Positions 52,548-61,985 of a stretch of 64,000 nucleotides of DNA are shown piece after piece (the first letter of the stretch is position 1; each line of letters opens with the position of its first letter). The notes beneath the pieces were generated by a model. It made no database searches, was not told the origin of the DNA, and worked only from the letters and a program-made list of their open reading frames with translations. This stretch comes from CBDDKS01 sp965230335 (GTDB taxonomy: Bacteria; Pseudomonadota; Gammaproteobacteria; Enterobacterales; Kangiellaceae): positions 1,674,001-1,738,000 of the forward strand of contig CBDDKS010000006.1 in assembly GCA_965230335.1 (NCBI GenBank). The letters are read 5' to 3'. The translations under genes were made by a program, and so were the position numbers.

Positions 52548-53828
52548 CTAAGCCATTCTTAAAGGCTCTTTTTTTATCAGTTCGTCTTGTTCATTAAGCG
52601 TCTTATTATAGACAAGGTTCAGTACAATGGTCAAAGCGATTAAGTGGTACAATAAATCAAAATAACCTAGGCCAATAACAACGCCACCTGACATAAAACC
52701 AATAATGGCACACTCGGCAGCAAAAGCCATGCGTCCCATCCAAATTAAATCATCATTACCTTTTACTTTTTTGCGAAGACTTCTTGCTTTAAAAAAAGAA
52801 ATACTCATTAACATTAAAAATAAAAATAAACCGACATAACCATGTTCACCAAGCATTTGAAAGTAAACACTATGAGCATCATGAAAGTCATCGGGGTTAG
52901 GCGCATAAATTTCAAAGTTTTCTGGACTAAAAGCATCAAAGCCACCGCCCAGAAAATTCTCATTAGCTAAATTATAAGCCATTGTCCAGGCATTAATTCG
53001 ACCTAAAGATGACGTGTCCATTTCTTCTTTATCTGCAGTTATAGTATTCATTCTTGCTGTCCATTCATCAGGCAGAAAAGATACAGCAAAGCCACCAATC
53101 ACAACAACAACGGCCAGAGATAAGAGTTTCTTTTTTGAATGCAGCCAGATATATAAAAACATGGTTGCCAGGGCTAATAGTGCGCCTCTGGAGTAAGTGG
53201 CTAATATGGATATGACACTCAGCAGCGCACAGCCCAGAAAAATATATTTGAATTTATCCTGTTGTTTATAATAGAAGTACATCAGAAAGGGAATAATGAG
53301 TATCAGGGTTTGTCCCAATTCATTGTTACCGTAGAAAAAACCACCTGGTGGCCCCCACACTCTGGAACCACCACCGGTTGTGATTGTAAAAATGCCACCT
53401 TTGACACCAAAAAAAGCAATACTCATTGTAATGACTAAAAAAACCTGTTCGATTCTTTCTCTTGAATTCATCAAAGCAATACTGACATAAGTCATAAGCT
53501 GGATCTTTAAGGCAATGGTAAAGATCTGTTTTCCATCGGGGCTGGTATCGTGTGCCAGATAGGAGACAACCCACCAAAAAACAAAAAAGGCATAAATAAA
53601 TAAATGGAAATTTAAAGGAAACGTTTTCTTTTCTTTGCTGGTAAAAAAAGAAAAGAGTAGCCCTGCACCGATAAGACTGGCAACAGGCCAGGTATTGGTC
53701 ATTCCCCAACCCAGTCTATGAGGCACCATATAAGATACCCAGCACCAGGCCATTAATCCCCACATAGGTCTGATGAATGAGAGAGGGATTGCTGAAATAA
53801 TAAAGAAGGCAAAAAAGTAATCACGCAT
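52548..53828 (-). CDS. Exosortase A-associated O-antigen ligase-like protein (TIGR03097 type)
   Basis: 426 residues with 10-12 membrane segments. The N-terminus IPLSFIRPMWGLMAWCWVSYMVPHRLGWG is highly typical of the putative O-glycosylation ligase tied to exosortase A systems. The Wzy/WaaL loop includes GRINAWTMAYNLANENFLGGG and HDAHSVYFQMLGEHGYVGL with the key His. It probably polymerises or ligates the EPS repeat in the periplasm. The main XrtA operon at 14-27 kb has no such gene, so this copy likely serves it. It starts 3 bases after the CapK-like stop. Confidence 0.9.
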   Translation of the reverse strand: MRDYFFAFFIISAIPLSFIRPMWGLMAWCWVSYMVPHRLGWGMTNTWPVASLIGAGLLFSFFTSKEKKTFPLNFHLFIYAFFVFWWVVSYLAHDTSPDGKQIFTIALKIQLMTYVSIALMNSRERIEQVFLVITMSIAFFGVKGGIFTITTGGGSRVWGPPGGFFYGNNELGQTLILIIPFLMYFYYKQQDKFKYIFLGCALLSVISILATYSRGALLALATMFLYIWLHSKKKLLSLAVVVVIGGFAVSFLPDEWTARMNTITADKEEMDTSSLGRINAWTMAYNLANENFLGGGFDAFSPENFEIYAPNPDDFHDAHSVYFQMLGEHGYVGLFLFLMLMSISFFKARSLRKKVKGNDDLIWMGRMAFAAECAIIGFMSGGVVIGLGYFDLLYHLIALTIVLNLVYNKTLNEQDELIKKEPLRMA

Positions 53829-53831
53829 AAT

Positions 53832-55190
53832 TTAAAATCGCCTGACGATATGACGGAACTTGCCATTTTTTTCGGCTTCTATGTGATTGACTTGTTTTAA
53901 ATCAACTTGCATAGGCTCACGTAATATTTTTTTTATGCTATCGAGTAATTTTGTCAGCATGTCTTGTGGCAAGGTTTGAGATGACATTACCTGGATGTCT
54001 AAGGCGTCCACTTGTTCTTGTGTAATTTTAAAGTTGGTAATTTCTTCAAATTCACGTATCGCATAAATCAAAGACAGTCCATGCATTTCATTGCCGGATG
54101 GTGTGGCGATGAAATCGGTTGTTCGACCATCAATGGATTCCAGCAAGTAAGAATGACGACCACAAGAACAGAGCTTATCAGATAAAATACCGACATCACC
54201 GGTTTCATAACGTACAAAGGGGAAATCTGATGTAGCCATATGTGTTACAACAATTTGTCCTTGCTCTCCATTGGCGACAGGTTGGCCTGATTTATCAACA
54301 ATTTCAACAATAATGTCTTCACTGGAAATATGCATTGAACCCTGAGGACATTCATGCGCAATAAATCCACTATCTCGGCCACCATAGCCATTGGCAACTT
54401 TACAATTGAACATGTCTTCGATCAGTGTTCTTTGGTGATCATACAGACGCTCAGAAGTAACAAAAATCACTTTTAAATTGGAAAACGACATGGGTTGCCC
54501 TTGATCTTTGATAAACTGAGCCAGTTTATAAATGGCAGAAGGGTAACCAAATAGCATTTCAGGGTTGTAAGTGGCAATAACAGACAAGTAGTGTTTGATA
54601 TCTTCCTGACTCATTGAAAAGGCGGATAACAAACGGCTTCTTAATACTTTGTCTCTGATTTGGCGGACACGGTCCTGACTGCCAATTTCTATGGGAGAGC
54701 CCCACAGGACGATCTCTTTACTGCCGATATCGACATCCCACCATCGTGTAGCCCGCCACTTGGCAGCGACATCATGAGAGATTCTTTCTTTTCCCAGGAA
54801 AAAAATTAAAGGCTCACCGGTTGATCCTCCAGTATTAAAACGTTTTAAATCAGAGGCTTGCGTAGAAATAAGATCATCACGATTTTGCCGGATAACCTCT
54901 TTTGTAAGTAATGGTAATTGAGATAATTGGGAAAGGCTGGTGAGCGCTTGAGGGTCAAAGTCCCGTTCTTTAAAGAGTTGATGATAGAAAGGTACATTAT
55001 GTTTGATCTTTGTTAAAAAAGTTTTTAATTGTTTGAGTTGGTAATCATCCAGTTCACTTCGACTCATCCATTGCAATTTTTCCAGGCGCTCTCTGACTTT
55101 AACACTGTCGTGTTTTTTTAGTTTTTCGTGTAATGGGAAGAAAAGCTGAGAGCAGGCCCGCGTATATAAACTCATAAAACTTAGTGACAT
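53832..55190 (-). CDS. CapK/phenylacetate-CoA ligase family adenylate-forming enzyme
   Basis: 452 residues. ATP motif is RFNTGGSTGEPLIFFLG, then NGYGGRDSGFIAHECPQG, and the acceptor/hinge region is FVRYETGDVGILSDKLCSCGRHSYLLESIDGRTTDFI. These belong to the coenzyme F390 synthetase/phenylacetate-CoA ligase family, used in exopolysaccharide loci to activate an acyl group. It probably supplies an acyl-AMP or acyl-CoA to decorate the polymer. The long N-terminal segment includes CSQLFFPLHEKLKKH. First gene of the leftward three-gene block. Confidence 0.88.
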   Translation of the reverse strand: MSLSFMSLYTRACSQLFFPLHEKLKKHDSVKVRERLEKLQWMSRSELDDYQLKQLKTFLTKIKHNVPFYHQLFKERDFDPQALTSLSQLSQLPLLTKEVIRQNRDDLISTQASDLKRFNTGGSTGEPLIFFLGKERISHDVAAKWRATRWWDVDIGSKEIVLWGSPIEIGSQDRVRQIRDKVLRSRLLSAFSMSQEDIKHYLSVIATYNPEMLFGYPSAIYKLAQFIKDQGQPMSFSNLKVIFVTSERLYDHQRTLIEDMFNCKVANGYGGRDSGFIAHECPQGSMHISSEDIIVEIVDKSGQPVANGEQGQIVVTHMATSDFPFVRYETGDVGILSDKLCSCGRHSYLLESIDGRTTDFIATPSGNEMHGLSLIYAIREFEEITNFKITQEQVDALDIQVMSSQTLPQDMLTKLLDSIKKILREPMQVDLKQVNHIEAEKNGKFRHIVRRF

Positions 55191-55398
55191 ATCATTGGTT
55201 TTTTTACATTTTAGCAGCTTCCTACTCAGTTAGGTAACCATAAATGATGCCATCATTAAGATGTCATATGCTATTCAATTGGTGTGGTCGGTTGATGCAG
55301 CCAGTCAATGCAGTTCAGTTTTGATGAATTTTGCTTGTAATTTGTATGAAATCTTCTAGGCTATAGCGTTTATAAAAATGAGTGAATAATACATATTG

Positions 55399-56601
55399 AT
55401 GAAGCTGATTGTTTTATGTTCAACATTGCCCGATAAAGCACAACCGAATTTGGGTATATTTGTTAAAAACCGTATGCAGGTTGTGGGGGAAACAGTGGAT
55501 TTAGTTTATATTTCTCCCAGAGCCTGGTCACCCTTTGATAGGATGATTCGAAAAAAACGACCACATTTCAGGCCGACAACAGAGTATGAGTCACAATTAG
55601 GTCGACATAAGATTTATTACCCTAAATTTTTTTCACTACCAGGATTGGCCAAACACTGGGATGCCTGGTTTATGGCACGGGCTTGTCGTAAGCTGGTTCG
55701 TCAGTTAAAACAGCAGGGTTATACCACCATTGATGCCCACTTTGTGTATCCCGATGGATATGCGGCATCTTTGTTAGCACAATGGTTATCATTGCCTTTT
55801 TGTATTACTTTACGGGGCACTATTATTTCGAAATCACGAGAGCCCAAGTTAAAGAAACGTATTGTAAAAGGATTAAATTGTGCCGATTATGTTGTCTCAG
55901 TCACTCAGGATTTATTGAATTATGCCCATGACATTGGTGCAACACCCAAACAAGCCAAAGTGATTGGTAACGGTATTGATCGTGAGAAAATTTATTATGT
56001 TGATACGAAAGTCAAGGTTCGACAATCACTGAACATACCTATGGATGCCATAGTATTGATTAGTGTTGGTGGTTTAATTGAACATAAAGGGCAACATCAT
56101 GTGATTCAATCGATACCTCAGCTGATCGATAAAGGAAAAGACGTTTACTATTTGGTGATTGGTGGCGCTTCTCCAGCAGGTAATAATGAAGGAGAGCTTA
56201 AACACTTGATTGAAACACATGGCCTACAGAAGCGAGTTGTTTTATTAGGTCCTAAAACACAGGATGAATTAAAAGATTTTTTAAGTGCAGCCGATCTGTT
56301 TGTATTACCTACACGCTATGAAGGTTGGGCGAATGTCTTTTTAGAAGCCATGTCTTGTGGCTTGCCTGTGATAACAACACGTATTGGTGGTAACCCGGAA
56401 GTCGTTTCCCATGAGACTTTAGGATTATTATACTGGCCAAGAAATATTGACACATTAACAGAGGTTTTATTACAGGCCATCGAAAAATCCTGGAGTAAAG
56501 AAACCATTATTGAACATACCAAAACATTGAGTTGGCAAGAAAGAGCCAATCAATTATTACCTGTTTTCCAAGAGATTAATCAAACACAATCCAGAGATTA
56601 G
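55399..56601 (+). CDS. Family 4 glycosyltransferase
   Basis: 400 residues from the ATG at 55399 (a TTG lies just before). GT-B fold with KLIVLCSTLPDKAQPNLGIFVKNRM at the start, an acceptor-side YTTIDAHFVYPDGYAASLLAQWLSLPF, and the donor half with ISVGGLIEHKGQHHVIQSI and the acid motif RYEGWANVFLEAMSCGLPVITTRIGGNPE. It resembles the exopolysaccharide GT4 enzymes. It is divergent from the CapK-like block, and its TAG overlaps the stop of the next gene on the opposite strand (TTAG). Confidence 0.9.
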   Translation: MKLIVLCSTLPDKAQPNLGIFVKNRMQVVGETVDLVYISPRAWSPFDRMIRKKRPHFRPTTEYESQLGRHKIYYPKFFSLPGLAKHWDAWFMARACRKLVRQLKQQGYTTIDAHFVYPDGYAASLLAQWLSLPFCITLRGTIISKSREPKLKKRIVKGLNCADYVVSVTQDLLNYAHDIGATPKQAKVIGNGIDREKIYYVDTKVKVRQSLNIPMDAIVLISVGGLIEHKGQHHVIQSIPQLIDKGKDVYYLVIGGASPAGNNEGELKHLIETHGLQKRVVLLGPKTQDELKDFLSAADLFVLPTRYEGWANVFLEAMSCGLPVITTRIGGNPEVVSHETLGLLYWPRNIDTLTEVLLQAIEKSWSKETIIEHTKTLSWQERANQLLPVFQEINQTQSRD

Positions 56602-58571
56602 TTTTTAAAAATCTGAGAAAAAGGAGCTAAATGAGGATTGCCTGTTTGAATCATGGATTCGCCTATTTTTTTTGATCCTAAAATACTGTAATGACCTCCA
56701 TCAAAATAAACAGGACTTCCATTGAGGTAAGGAGAACAAGTGCCACGGGAACATATTTCAGATTTTGCATCAAAATAATAAACCTGGTTGCTGTTAGAAG
56801 CCAGTTCCTGTAGAAATACATTAATAGGTAAATCAACATCCGGTGTATTAAATCGAGTTGAGTTACATTCTAATGATGTAATACGTACTTTTCTGACTTC
56901 ACAATCAATATTATAGTTTTTAAACATCGGATTTTTAGCAAGTAAAATAATGGTTTTATTTTTCTTAAGTAAAATATCTATAGTTTCTTTCAATGCCTGT
57001 TTAAAATTATTGCCGCCATGTTTCTCATAATAATGCCAGGAACCACCGATTAAAATGATGTCGTATTCATCCAGATTGTCAGGGATAAAGGTTAAATAGG
57101 TCTGGCATCCTGGTTTGTATCTTTGTTTGACTTCTGAAACCAACGGTGGGTTTTGTGTCAATAAAAAGGGGCAGGAACTTTGTGTAATATTTTTAATAGA
57201 GAAGTTATAGTGTTCAGAAAATACACGTAACATACCTACATAATGTGCTGCATTGGAATCACCAACCAATAAGACATTGGCTTGAGTGTTTTCAGGATAA
57301 GTACATCTTTTTTCACCGAAGTTGTTCTCTGAGAATTGGCTGAATTGACAATTATAGTCATACCAATAAGCCGGTTTGGTATCCAGCGTTTTTTGATAGG
57401 CTTGCCAGTCATACACATGCGGTGTTTGCCATCGAATACTAAAGAAAATGGCAACACATAACATGGAGATAACAGCGACAGGTAAAAAGAAGTAAAAGGT
57501 AAAAGTGGATAATGCAGAGGTTTTATTTTTTCTGAAGGGTTGTTCTACAAAGAAGTAACTGATACTGGCCATCAAGAAGGTACTTATAAAAGCCATAATG
57601 CCAATACTTAATGTGATTTCAACAAAACTGTATTTTAAGAAAGCCAAAATTGGCCAGTGCCAAAGATAAGCAGAATAAGACACTTTACCTATGGCTATCA
57701 TGGGCTTCAGAGTGAGCAGTTGATAAGTTAAGGTCGATGTATGGCTACCACCAGCGATTAATAAAGCGGTGCCAATCACAGCAGGTACGGCGCCTATTCC
57801 TGGAATAGAATGGGTTTCTGAAATCCAGAATAAACTGCTTATAATTAGTAAAAAGCCTAAGAGACTGCTTAGCATGGCATACCGCTTGGATAGTTTGAGT
57901 CCATGAAAAATACCTAATGCAAGCAATCCTCCAATAGATAATTCCCAGGCACGGGTGGGCAGCATGTAATAGGTAAAGGAAAAATGTTCCGTTAACATGA
58001 CTTGGGCTAATGTCAGAGATAATAAGGTAAGACAAAGCATGCATAGCCATTTTAGATGAATGGCTTTTACCCATTTCACGAGTATAAAGATGAGAAAAGG
58101 CCAGAGAATGTAAAATTGCTCTTCAACACCCAACGACCACAAATGTAAAAAAGGTAATTCGCTGCTGTCTGCTGCAAAATAACCCGTATCAACAAAGAAA
58201 TGAACATAAATATTGGCTGCAGAAAATAAGGAAGCCACGGCAGCTTGCACCAGATCACTGTAATCGTCTGGTGCCATAATAAAAAAACCAGCCAATAAAG
58301 TGGATGCCACAATAAATATCAATGCTGGAAACAAACGTTTAATACGACGTTGATAAAAATGAACGAGATTCAGTTGTTGGGTTGTTGAAATATCCTTGAG
58401 AAGGAGTAATGTAATCAGATAGCCAGAAATAACAAAAAATATATCGACACCCAGAAAACCGCCAATTAACATGTCAGCGTGAATATGAAATAGAATAACA
58501 GCGACAACAGCAACCGCTCTTAATCCATCAATATCAGGACGATAATAAAAAGAGGATTGATTGGATTTCAT
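56598..58571 (-). CDS. OafA/YrhL acyltransferase with C-terminal SGNH hydrolase domain
   Basis: 657 residues. About 370 N-terminal residues form ten-segment acyltransferase 3 (YRPDIDGLRAVAVVAVILFHIH with the catalytic His, then GGFLGVDIFFVISGYLIT and FYQRRIKRLFPAL). A periplasmic SGNH domain follows (LLVGDSNAAHYV with the nucleophile Ser, and the Asp-His pair in YFDGGHYSILGS). Such proteins O-acetylate lipopolysaccharide or exopolysaccharide. It is convergent with the GT4 gene by overlapping stops and may be a separate unit. Confidence 0.93.
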   Translation of the reverse strand: MKSNQSSFYYRPDIDGLRAVAVVAVILFHIHADMLIGGFLGVDIFFVISGYLITLLLLKDISTTQQLNLVHFYQRRIKRLFPALIFIVASTLLAGFFIMAPDDYSDLVQAAVASLFSAANIYVHFFVDTGYFAADSSELPFLHLWSLGVEEQFYILWPFLIFILVKWVKAIHLKWLCMLCLTLLSLTLAQVMLTEHFSFTYYMLPTRAWELSIGGLLALGIFHGLKLSKRYAMLSSLLGFLLIISSLFWISETHSIPGIGAVPAVIGTALLIAGGSHTSTLTYQLLTLKPMIAIGKVSYSAYLWHWPILAFLKYSFVEITLSIGIMAFISTFLMASISYFFVEQPFRKNKTSALSTFTFYFFLPVAVISMLCVAIFFSIRWQTPHVYDWQAYQKTLDTKPAYWYDYNCQFSQFSENNFGEKRCTYPENTQANVLLVGDSNAAHYVGMLRVFSEHYNFSIKNITQSSCPFLLTQNPPLVSEVKQRYKPGCQTYLTFIPDNLDEYDIILIGGSWHYYEKHGGNNFKQALKETIDILLKKNKTIILLAKNPMFKNYNIDCEVRKVRITSLECNSTRFNTPDVDLPINVFLQELASNSNQVYYFDAKSEICSRGTCSPYLNGSPVYFDGGHYSILGSKKIGESMIQTGNPHLAPFSQIFKN

Positions 58572-58697
58572 GGTTTTATGGTAATGTATGAATTGCGTAG
58601 GGCGGGCGTGAAATTTCTGCGAGATACTCTAACATAGCTAAAGAATCTTTTATATATGAAGGTGAGTATTTAGAGCTACTATAAATGTCCGGTACAG

Positions 58698-59636
58698 TTA
58701 AACCTGTGTTAAAGCCAAGTCAGATAGTTGACATAGTAGCCCTTCACGAAGTGCTGCATTAGAAGTATGCATTTCCTGGAGATTAAAACTTTTAAAAATA
58801 GCAATTAAGATACTTAATCCACCAGGTAGTATATCATTGCGGTGTTTAGATAAGTTCTCAAAACAAATATTCTCTATGTTTCCAAACTGAATGAGCTGCT
58901 GTTGAATATCTTGCAGATTATTCAATGAAATTGTAGATTGATGGACGTAATGATTTTGAATAATTTCTAAAATAGATTTGATAGTCCCGGAGCTGCCAAC
59001 AACATGAGTATGATGATTAAGAGAATAGTTGTTGACTATGGGCTTTAATTTTTCTTGGGCGGAATGAATGGCTTGTTCAAAATAAGATGGATGCAATTCA
59101 CCATTAGGAAAATAATGTTGGGCGTAAGTAACACATCCCATTGACAGGCTGTCTAATTGTGACGGTTTTTGTGTGGGAAGTCCCAGGGCAAATTCAGTAC
59201 TTCCACCACCTATATCAATCACCAGAGCTTCTTTATCAGCAGGTAATGTCTGGGTGACGCCTGTAAAGATAAGCTGTGCTTCTTCTTCTCCTGAAATAAT
59301 ATTGATAGGATATCCTAGCGTATTTTGTGCTTTAGGTAAAAATTCATCAATATTTTTGGCTTTTCTGAAGGTATAAGTTGCAACGGTTTTAACATGCTGA
59401 TGTGAAATACCGTTGAGTGCCTGTTGAAATAGAGCAAGGCATTTTAAAGCAGTATCTTGTGCATCAAGAGAAAGTTGATCCTGCCCATCCAGACCGGCAG
59501 CAAGTTTCACTTTTTCTTTGATACGTGAGATAACCTGTAACTGATGTTGTTGCCTTTCGGCGATGGTTAAATGGAAACTATTGGAACCCAGGTCAATGGC
59601 AGCGACTTTAATATTAGGCATATAAAATTGATTCAT
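58698..59636 (-). CDS. Ppx/GppA family phosphatase (exopolyphosphatase or guanosine pentaphosphatase)
   Basis: About 312 residues from the Met at 59636; the frame is open to 59705 but the family starts near here (AAIDLGSNSFHLTIAE). ASKHA ATPase motifs are DLGSNSFHL, EEAQLIFTG, DIGGGSTEFALG and VGSSGTIKSI. It lacks the C-terminal HD domain of long E. coli Ppx. It hydrolyses polyphosphate or pppGpp. With ppk 12 kb away it suggests polyphosphate turnover. Upstream of trxA on the other strand, as in many gammaproteobacteria. Confidence 0.9.
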   Translation of the reverse strand: MNQFYMPNIKVAAIDLGSNSFHLTIAERQQHQLQVISRIKEKVKLAAGLDGQDQLSLDAQDTALKCLALFQQALNGISHQHVKTVATYTFRKAKNIDEFLPKAQNTLGYPINIISGEEEAQLIFTGVTQTLPADKEALVIDIGGGSTEFALGLPTQKPSQLDSLSMGCVTYAQHYFPNGELHPSYFEQAIHSAQEKLKPIVNNYSLNHHTHVVGSSGTIKSILEIIQNHYVHQSTISLNNLQDIQQQLIQFGNIENICFENLSKHRNDILPGGLSILIAIFKSFNLQEMHTSNAALREGLLCQLSDLALTQV

Positions 59637-59978
59637 TGATGTTAATTTGCCTATGGCAATAAGAAAAACATTGAATGATGAACGGGAGGTGTTTGGATCA
59701 TGCAAGAATGAAAAGAGTGTTTATTGACAATAAATAGTATGGCATAGAATATGTGTTCAAACCACTTGTAGCGAACCTTTGTTTGTTCGAATCATGTCCT
59801 AGTGTATTGTTTTAGCTTATTTTTTAGATAAAAAGGTTATGGGAGAATAACAAAGAAGGCTGTATATTCGGGTGATATTTCTGGTTAGTTTTGTGTTTTT
59901 ACTTGAAATTTGTCGCACAAGGCCCAAGAATAGTGGTCTAAACAATCAGACATTCTGTATTTTAGGAGAAAATCTCTA
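59637..59978. other. Divergent intergenic region between ppx-like gene and trxA
   Basis: About 340 AT-rich bases with both promoters. A TTGAAA and AAGAAT pair 17 bases apart reads toward trxA but is weak. A strong AGGAG precedes trxA. No gene is seen. Confidence 0.4.
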
Positions 59979-60305
59979 ATGAGTGATAATATAGTTTACC
60001 TTACTGATGCTAACTTTGAACAAGAAGTTTTGCAGTCAGATATTCCTGTATTAGTTGATTATTGGGCTGAATGGTGTGGCCCTTGTAAAATGATAGCGCC
60101 CATCCTTGATGATATTGCCAGCGAATATAATGGTCGAGTAAAAATTACCAAGTTAAATATTGATGAAAATCAGGAAACGCCACCCAAATATGGTATTCGA
60201 GGCATTCCAACATTAATGTTGTTTAAGGATGGCAACGCAGAAGCAACACAAGTCGGTGCCGTTAATAAATCTCAATTAATAGCCTTTCTTGATACTAATA
60301 TTTAA
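59979..60305 (+). CDS. trxA: Thioredoxin
   Basis: 108 residues with the redox motif WCGPC at residues 32-36 and the cis-proline region RGIPTLMLFKDG. It reduces protein disulfides in the cytoplasm. AGGAG lies upstream at about the right distance. It is followed by a hairpin and then rho, the classical trxA-rho order. Confidence 0.97.
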   Translation: MSDNIVYLTDANFEQEVLQSDIPVLVDYWAEWCGPCKMIAPILDDIASEYNGRVKITKLNIDENQETPPKYGIRGIPTLMLFKDGNAEATQVGAVNKSQLIAFLDTNI

Positions 60306-60664
60306 AGTTCTAAGAATTTTATCCCTTTCATCATTAATTTTTTATTCTGACTACAGATCTTGCTTTTCATTGATAAGGTAAGATCTGTATTTTAATTTTG
60401 AAAATATTCTTTAGTTTTAATATAATACACCAACAGGTTTGTTTTATTATATAAACAGCCTGGCAAATACAATTTACTAGACATTATGGAATTTTAGTGC
60501 TAACTTTCGTTTTAGCTCACCGCATAATGTATAAATACTTAGTCTTTATTTCCCTAATTTAAGAGTACGTCCAGAATTTATTACTTCTGTCTATTGTATT
60601 TCTCAATCCGGCTATTTCCTATTATCCATTGTTTTAACCTTTAAATAGAAACTTTTACACGCTT
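60306..60664. other. Intergenic region before rho (rho leader)
   Basis: About 360 AT-rich bases. It holds the hairpin at 60352-60389 and otherwise no gene. The rho start region has no strong ribosome site just before the ATG at 60665. Autoregulation of rho by its leader is known in E. coli; nothing here proves it. Confidence 0.5.
60352..60395 (+). terminator. Possible terminator hairpin after trxA
   Basis: TACAGATCTT (60352-60361) pairs exactly with AAGATCTGTA (60380-60389), with an 18-base loop and an interrupted T tail. It is a weaker terminator than the one after pstS. Confidence 0.55.
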
Positions 60665-61924
60665 ATGAATCTTACGGAACTTAAAAAACAGTCTGCTTCA
60701 GCTTTAAACGATCTTGCTTCTCAAATGGGCCTGGAAAATATGGCTCGCCTAAGAAAACAGGACATTATTTTTGCAATTCTTAAAACACACGCAAAAAGTG
60801 GTGAAGATATTTTTGGTGATGGTGTCTTGGAAATTTTACCGGATGGTTTTGGTTTTTTAAGAAGTGCAGATGCTTCTTATCTTGCCGGTCCTGATGATAT
60901 TTATGTCTCACCCAGTCAGATTCGTCGCTTTAATTTAAGAACTGGGGATACCATTTCAGGCAAAATTCGTCCACCGAAAGAAGGTGAACGATATTTTGCT
61001 TTATTGAAAGTTGATCACATTAATTTCGATAGCCCAGAGAACGCACAAAATAAAATTTTATTCGAAAATTTAACGCCATTGCATCCTCAGGAAAGATTAC
61101 GTATGGAACGGGGGAATGGCAGTAGTGAAGATATTACCGCAAGAGTGATTGACTTGGCATCACCCGTTGGTAAAGGCCAAAGAGGGCTCGTGGTTTCTCC
61201 TCCTAAAGCAGGTAAAACCATGATGCTACAAAATATTGCTCAATCTATCACGGCAAATCATCCCGATTGTAACTTGATTGTATTGCTTATCGATGAGCGT
61301 CCAGAGGAAGTCACCGAAATGCAGCGTTCTGTACGTGGAGAGGTGATTGCTTCAACCTTTGATGAGCCGGCCAGCCGTCACGTGCAAGTTGCAGAAATGG
61401 TTGTTGAAAAAGCAAAAAGACTGGTTGAACATAAGAAAGACGTTGTTATATTACTGGATTCCATTACACGTTTGGCACGGGCTTATAATACAGTGATTCC
61501 TTCTTCTGGTAAGGTATTGACTGGTGGTGTTGATGCCAATGCACTGCAACGTCCAAAACGTTTTTTTGGTGCAGCACGAAATATTGAAGAAGGTGGTAGC
61601 CTGACCATTATTGCGACCGCGTTAATTGATACTGGTTCAAAAATGGATGAAGTGATTTACGAAGAGTTTAAAGGAACAGGTAACATGGAATTACACCTTG
61701 ATCGAAAAATTGCTGAAAAGCGCGTATTCCCTGCTATTAATATTAATCGTTCAGGCACAAGAAAAGAAGATTTGTTAACAAGCCCGGAAGAGTTACAAAA
61801 GATGTGGATTTTGAGAAAGATTGTACATCCCATGCAGGAAATCGAAGCAATGGAATTCTTAGTTGATAAATTAGCTCTGACAAAAACCAATGATGAGTTT
61901 TTTGATTCTATGAAACGCCAGTAA
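60665..61924 (+). CDS. rho: Transcription termination factor Rho
   Basis: 419 residues. RNA-binding N-terminal part with GDGVLEILPDGFGFLRS, then the ATPase with Walker A SPPKAGKTMML and LIDERPEEVTEMQR, and the secondary site region TGGVDANALQRPKRFFGAARNIEEGGSLT. A hexameric helicase that ends transcription. Typical length and order with trxA upstream. Confidence 0.98.
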   Translation: MNLTELKKQSASALNDLASQMGLENMARLRKQDIIFAILKTHAKSGEDIFGDGVLEILPDGFGFLRSADASYLAGPDDIYVSPSQIRRFNLRTGDTISGKIRPPKEGERYFALLKVDHINFDSPENAQNKILFENLTPLHPQERLRMERGNGSSEDITARVIDLASPVGKGQRGLVVSPPKAGKTMMLQNIAQSITANHPDCNLIVLLIDERPEEVTEMQRSVRGEVIASTFDEPASRHVQVAEMVVEKAKRLVEHKKDVVILLDSITRLARAYNTVIPSSGKVLTGGVDANALQRPKRFFGAARNIEEGGSLTIIATALIDTGSKMDEVIYEEFKGTGNMELHLDRKIAEKRVFPAININRSGTRKEDLLTSPEELQKMWILRKIVHPMQEIEAMEFLVDKLALTKTNDEFFDSMKRQ

Positions 61925-61985
61925 AATAATGCACATACCAGAGATTATTTTACAAGTTAAGATTGAGTGCGATTGAGTTCGTGGC

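Noticed and set aside
59760..59800. GTTCGAATC resembling a tRNA T-loop
   Set aside because: No acceptor stem, anticodon arm or D-arm pairs around it.
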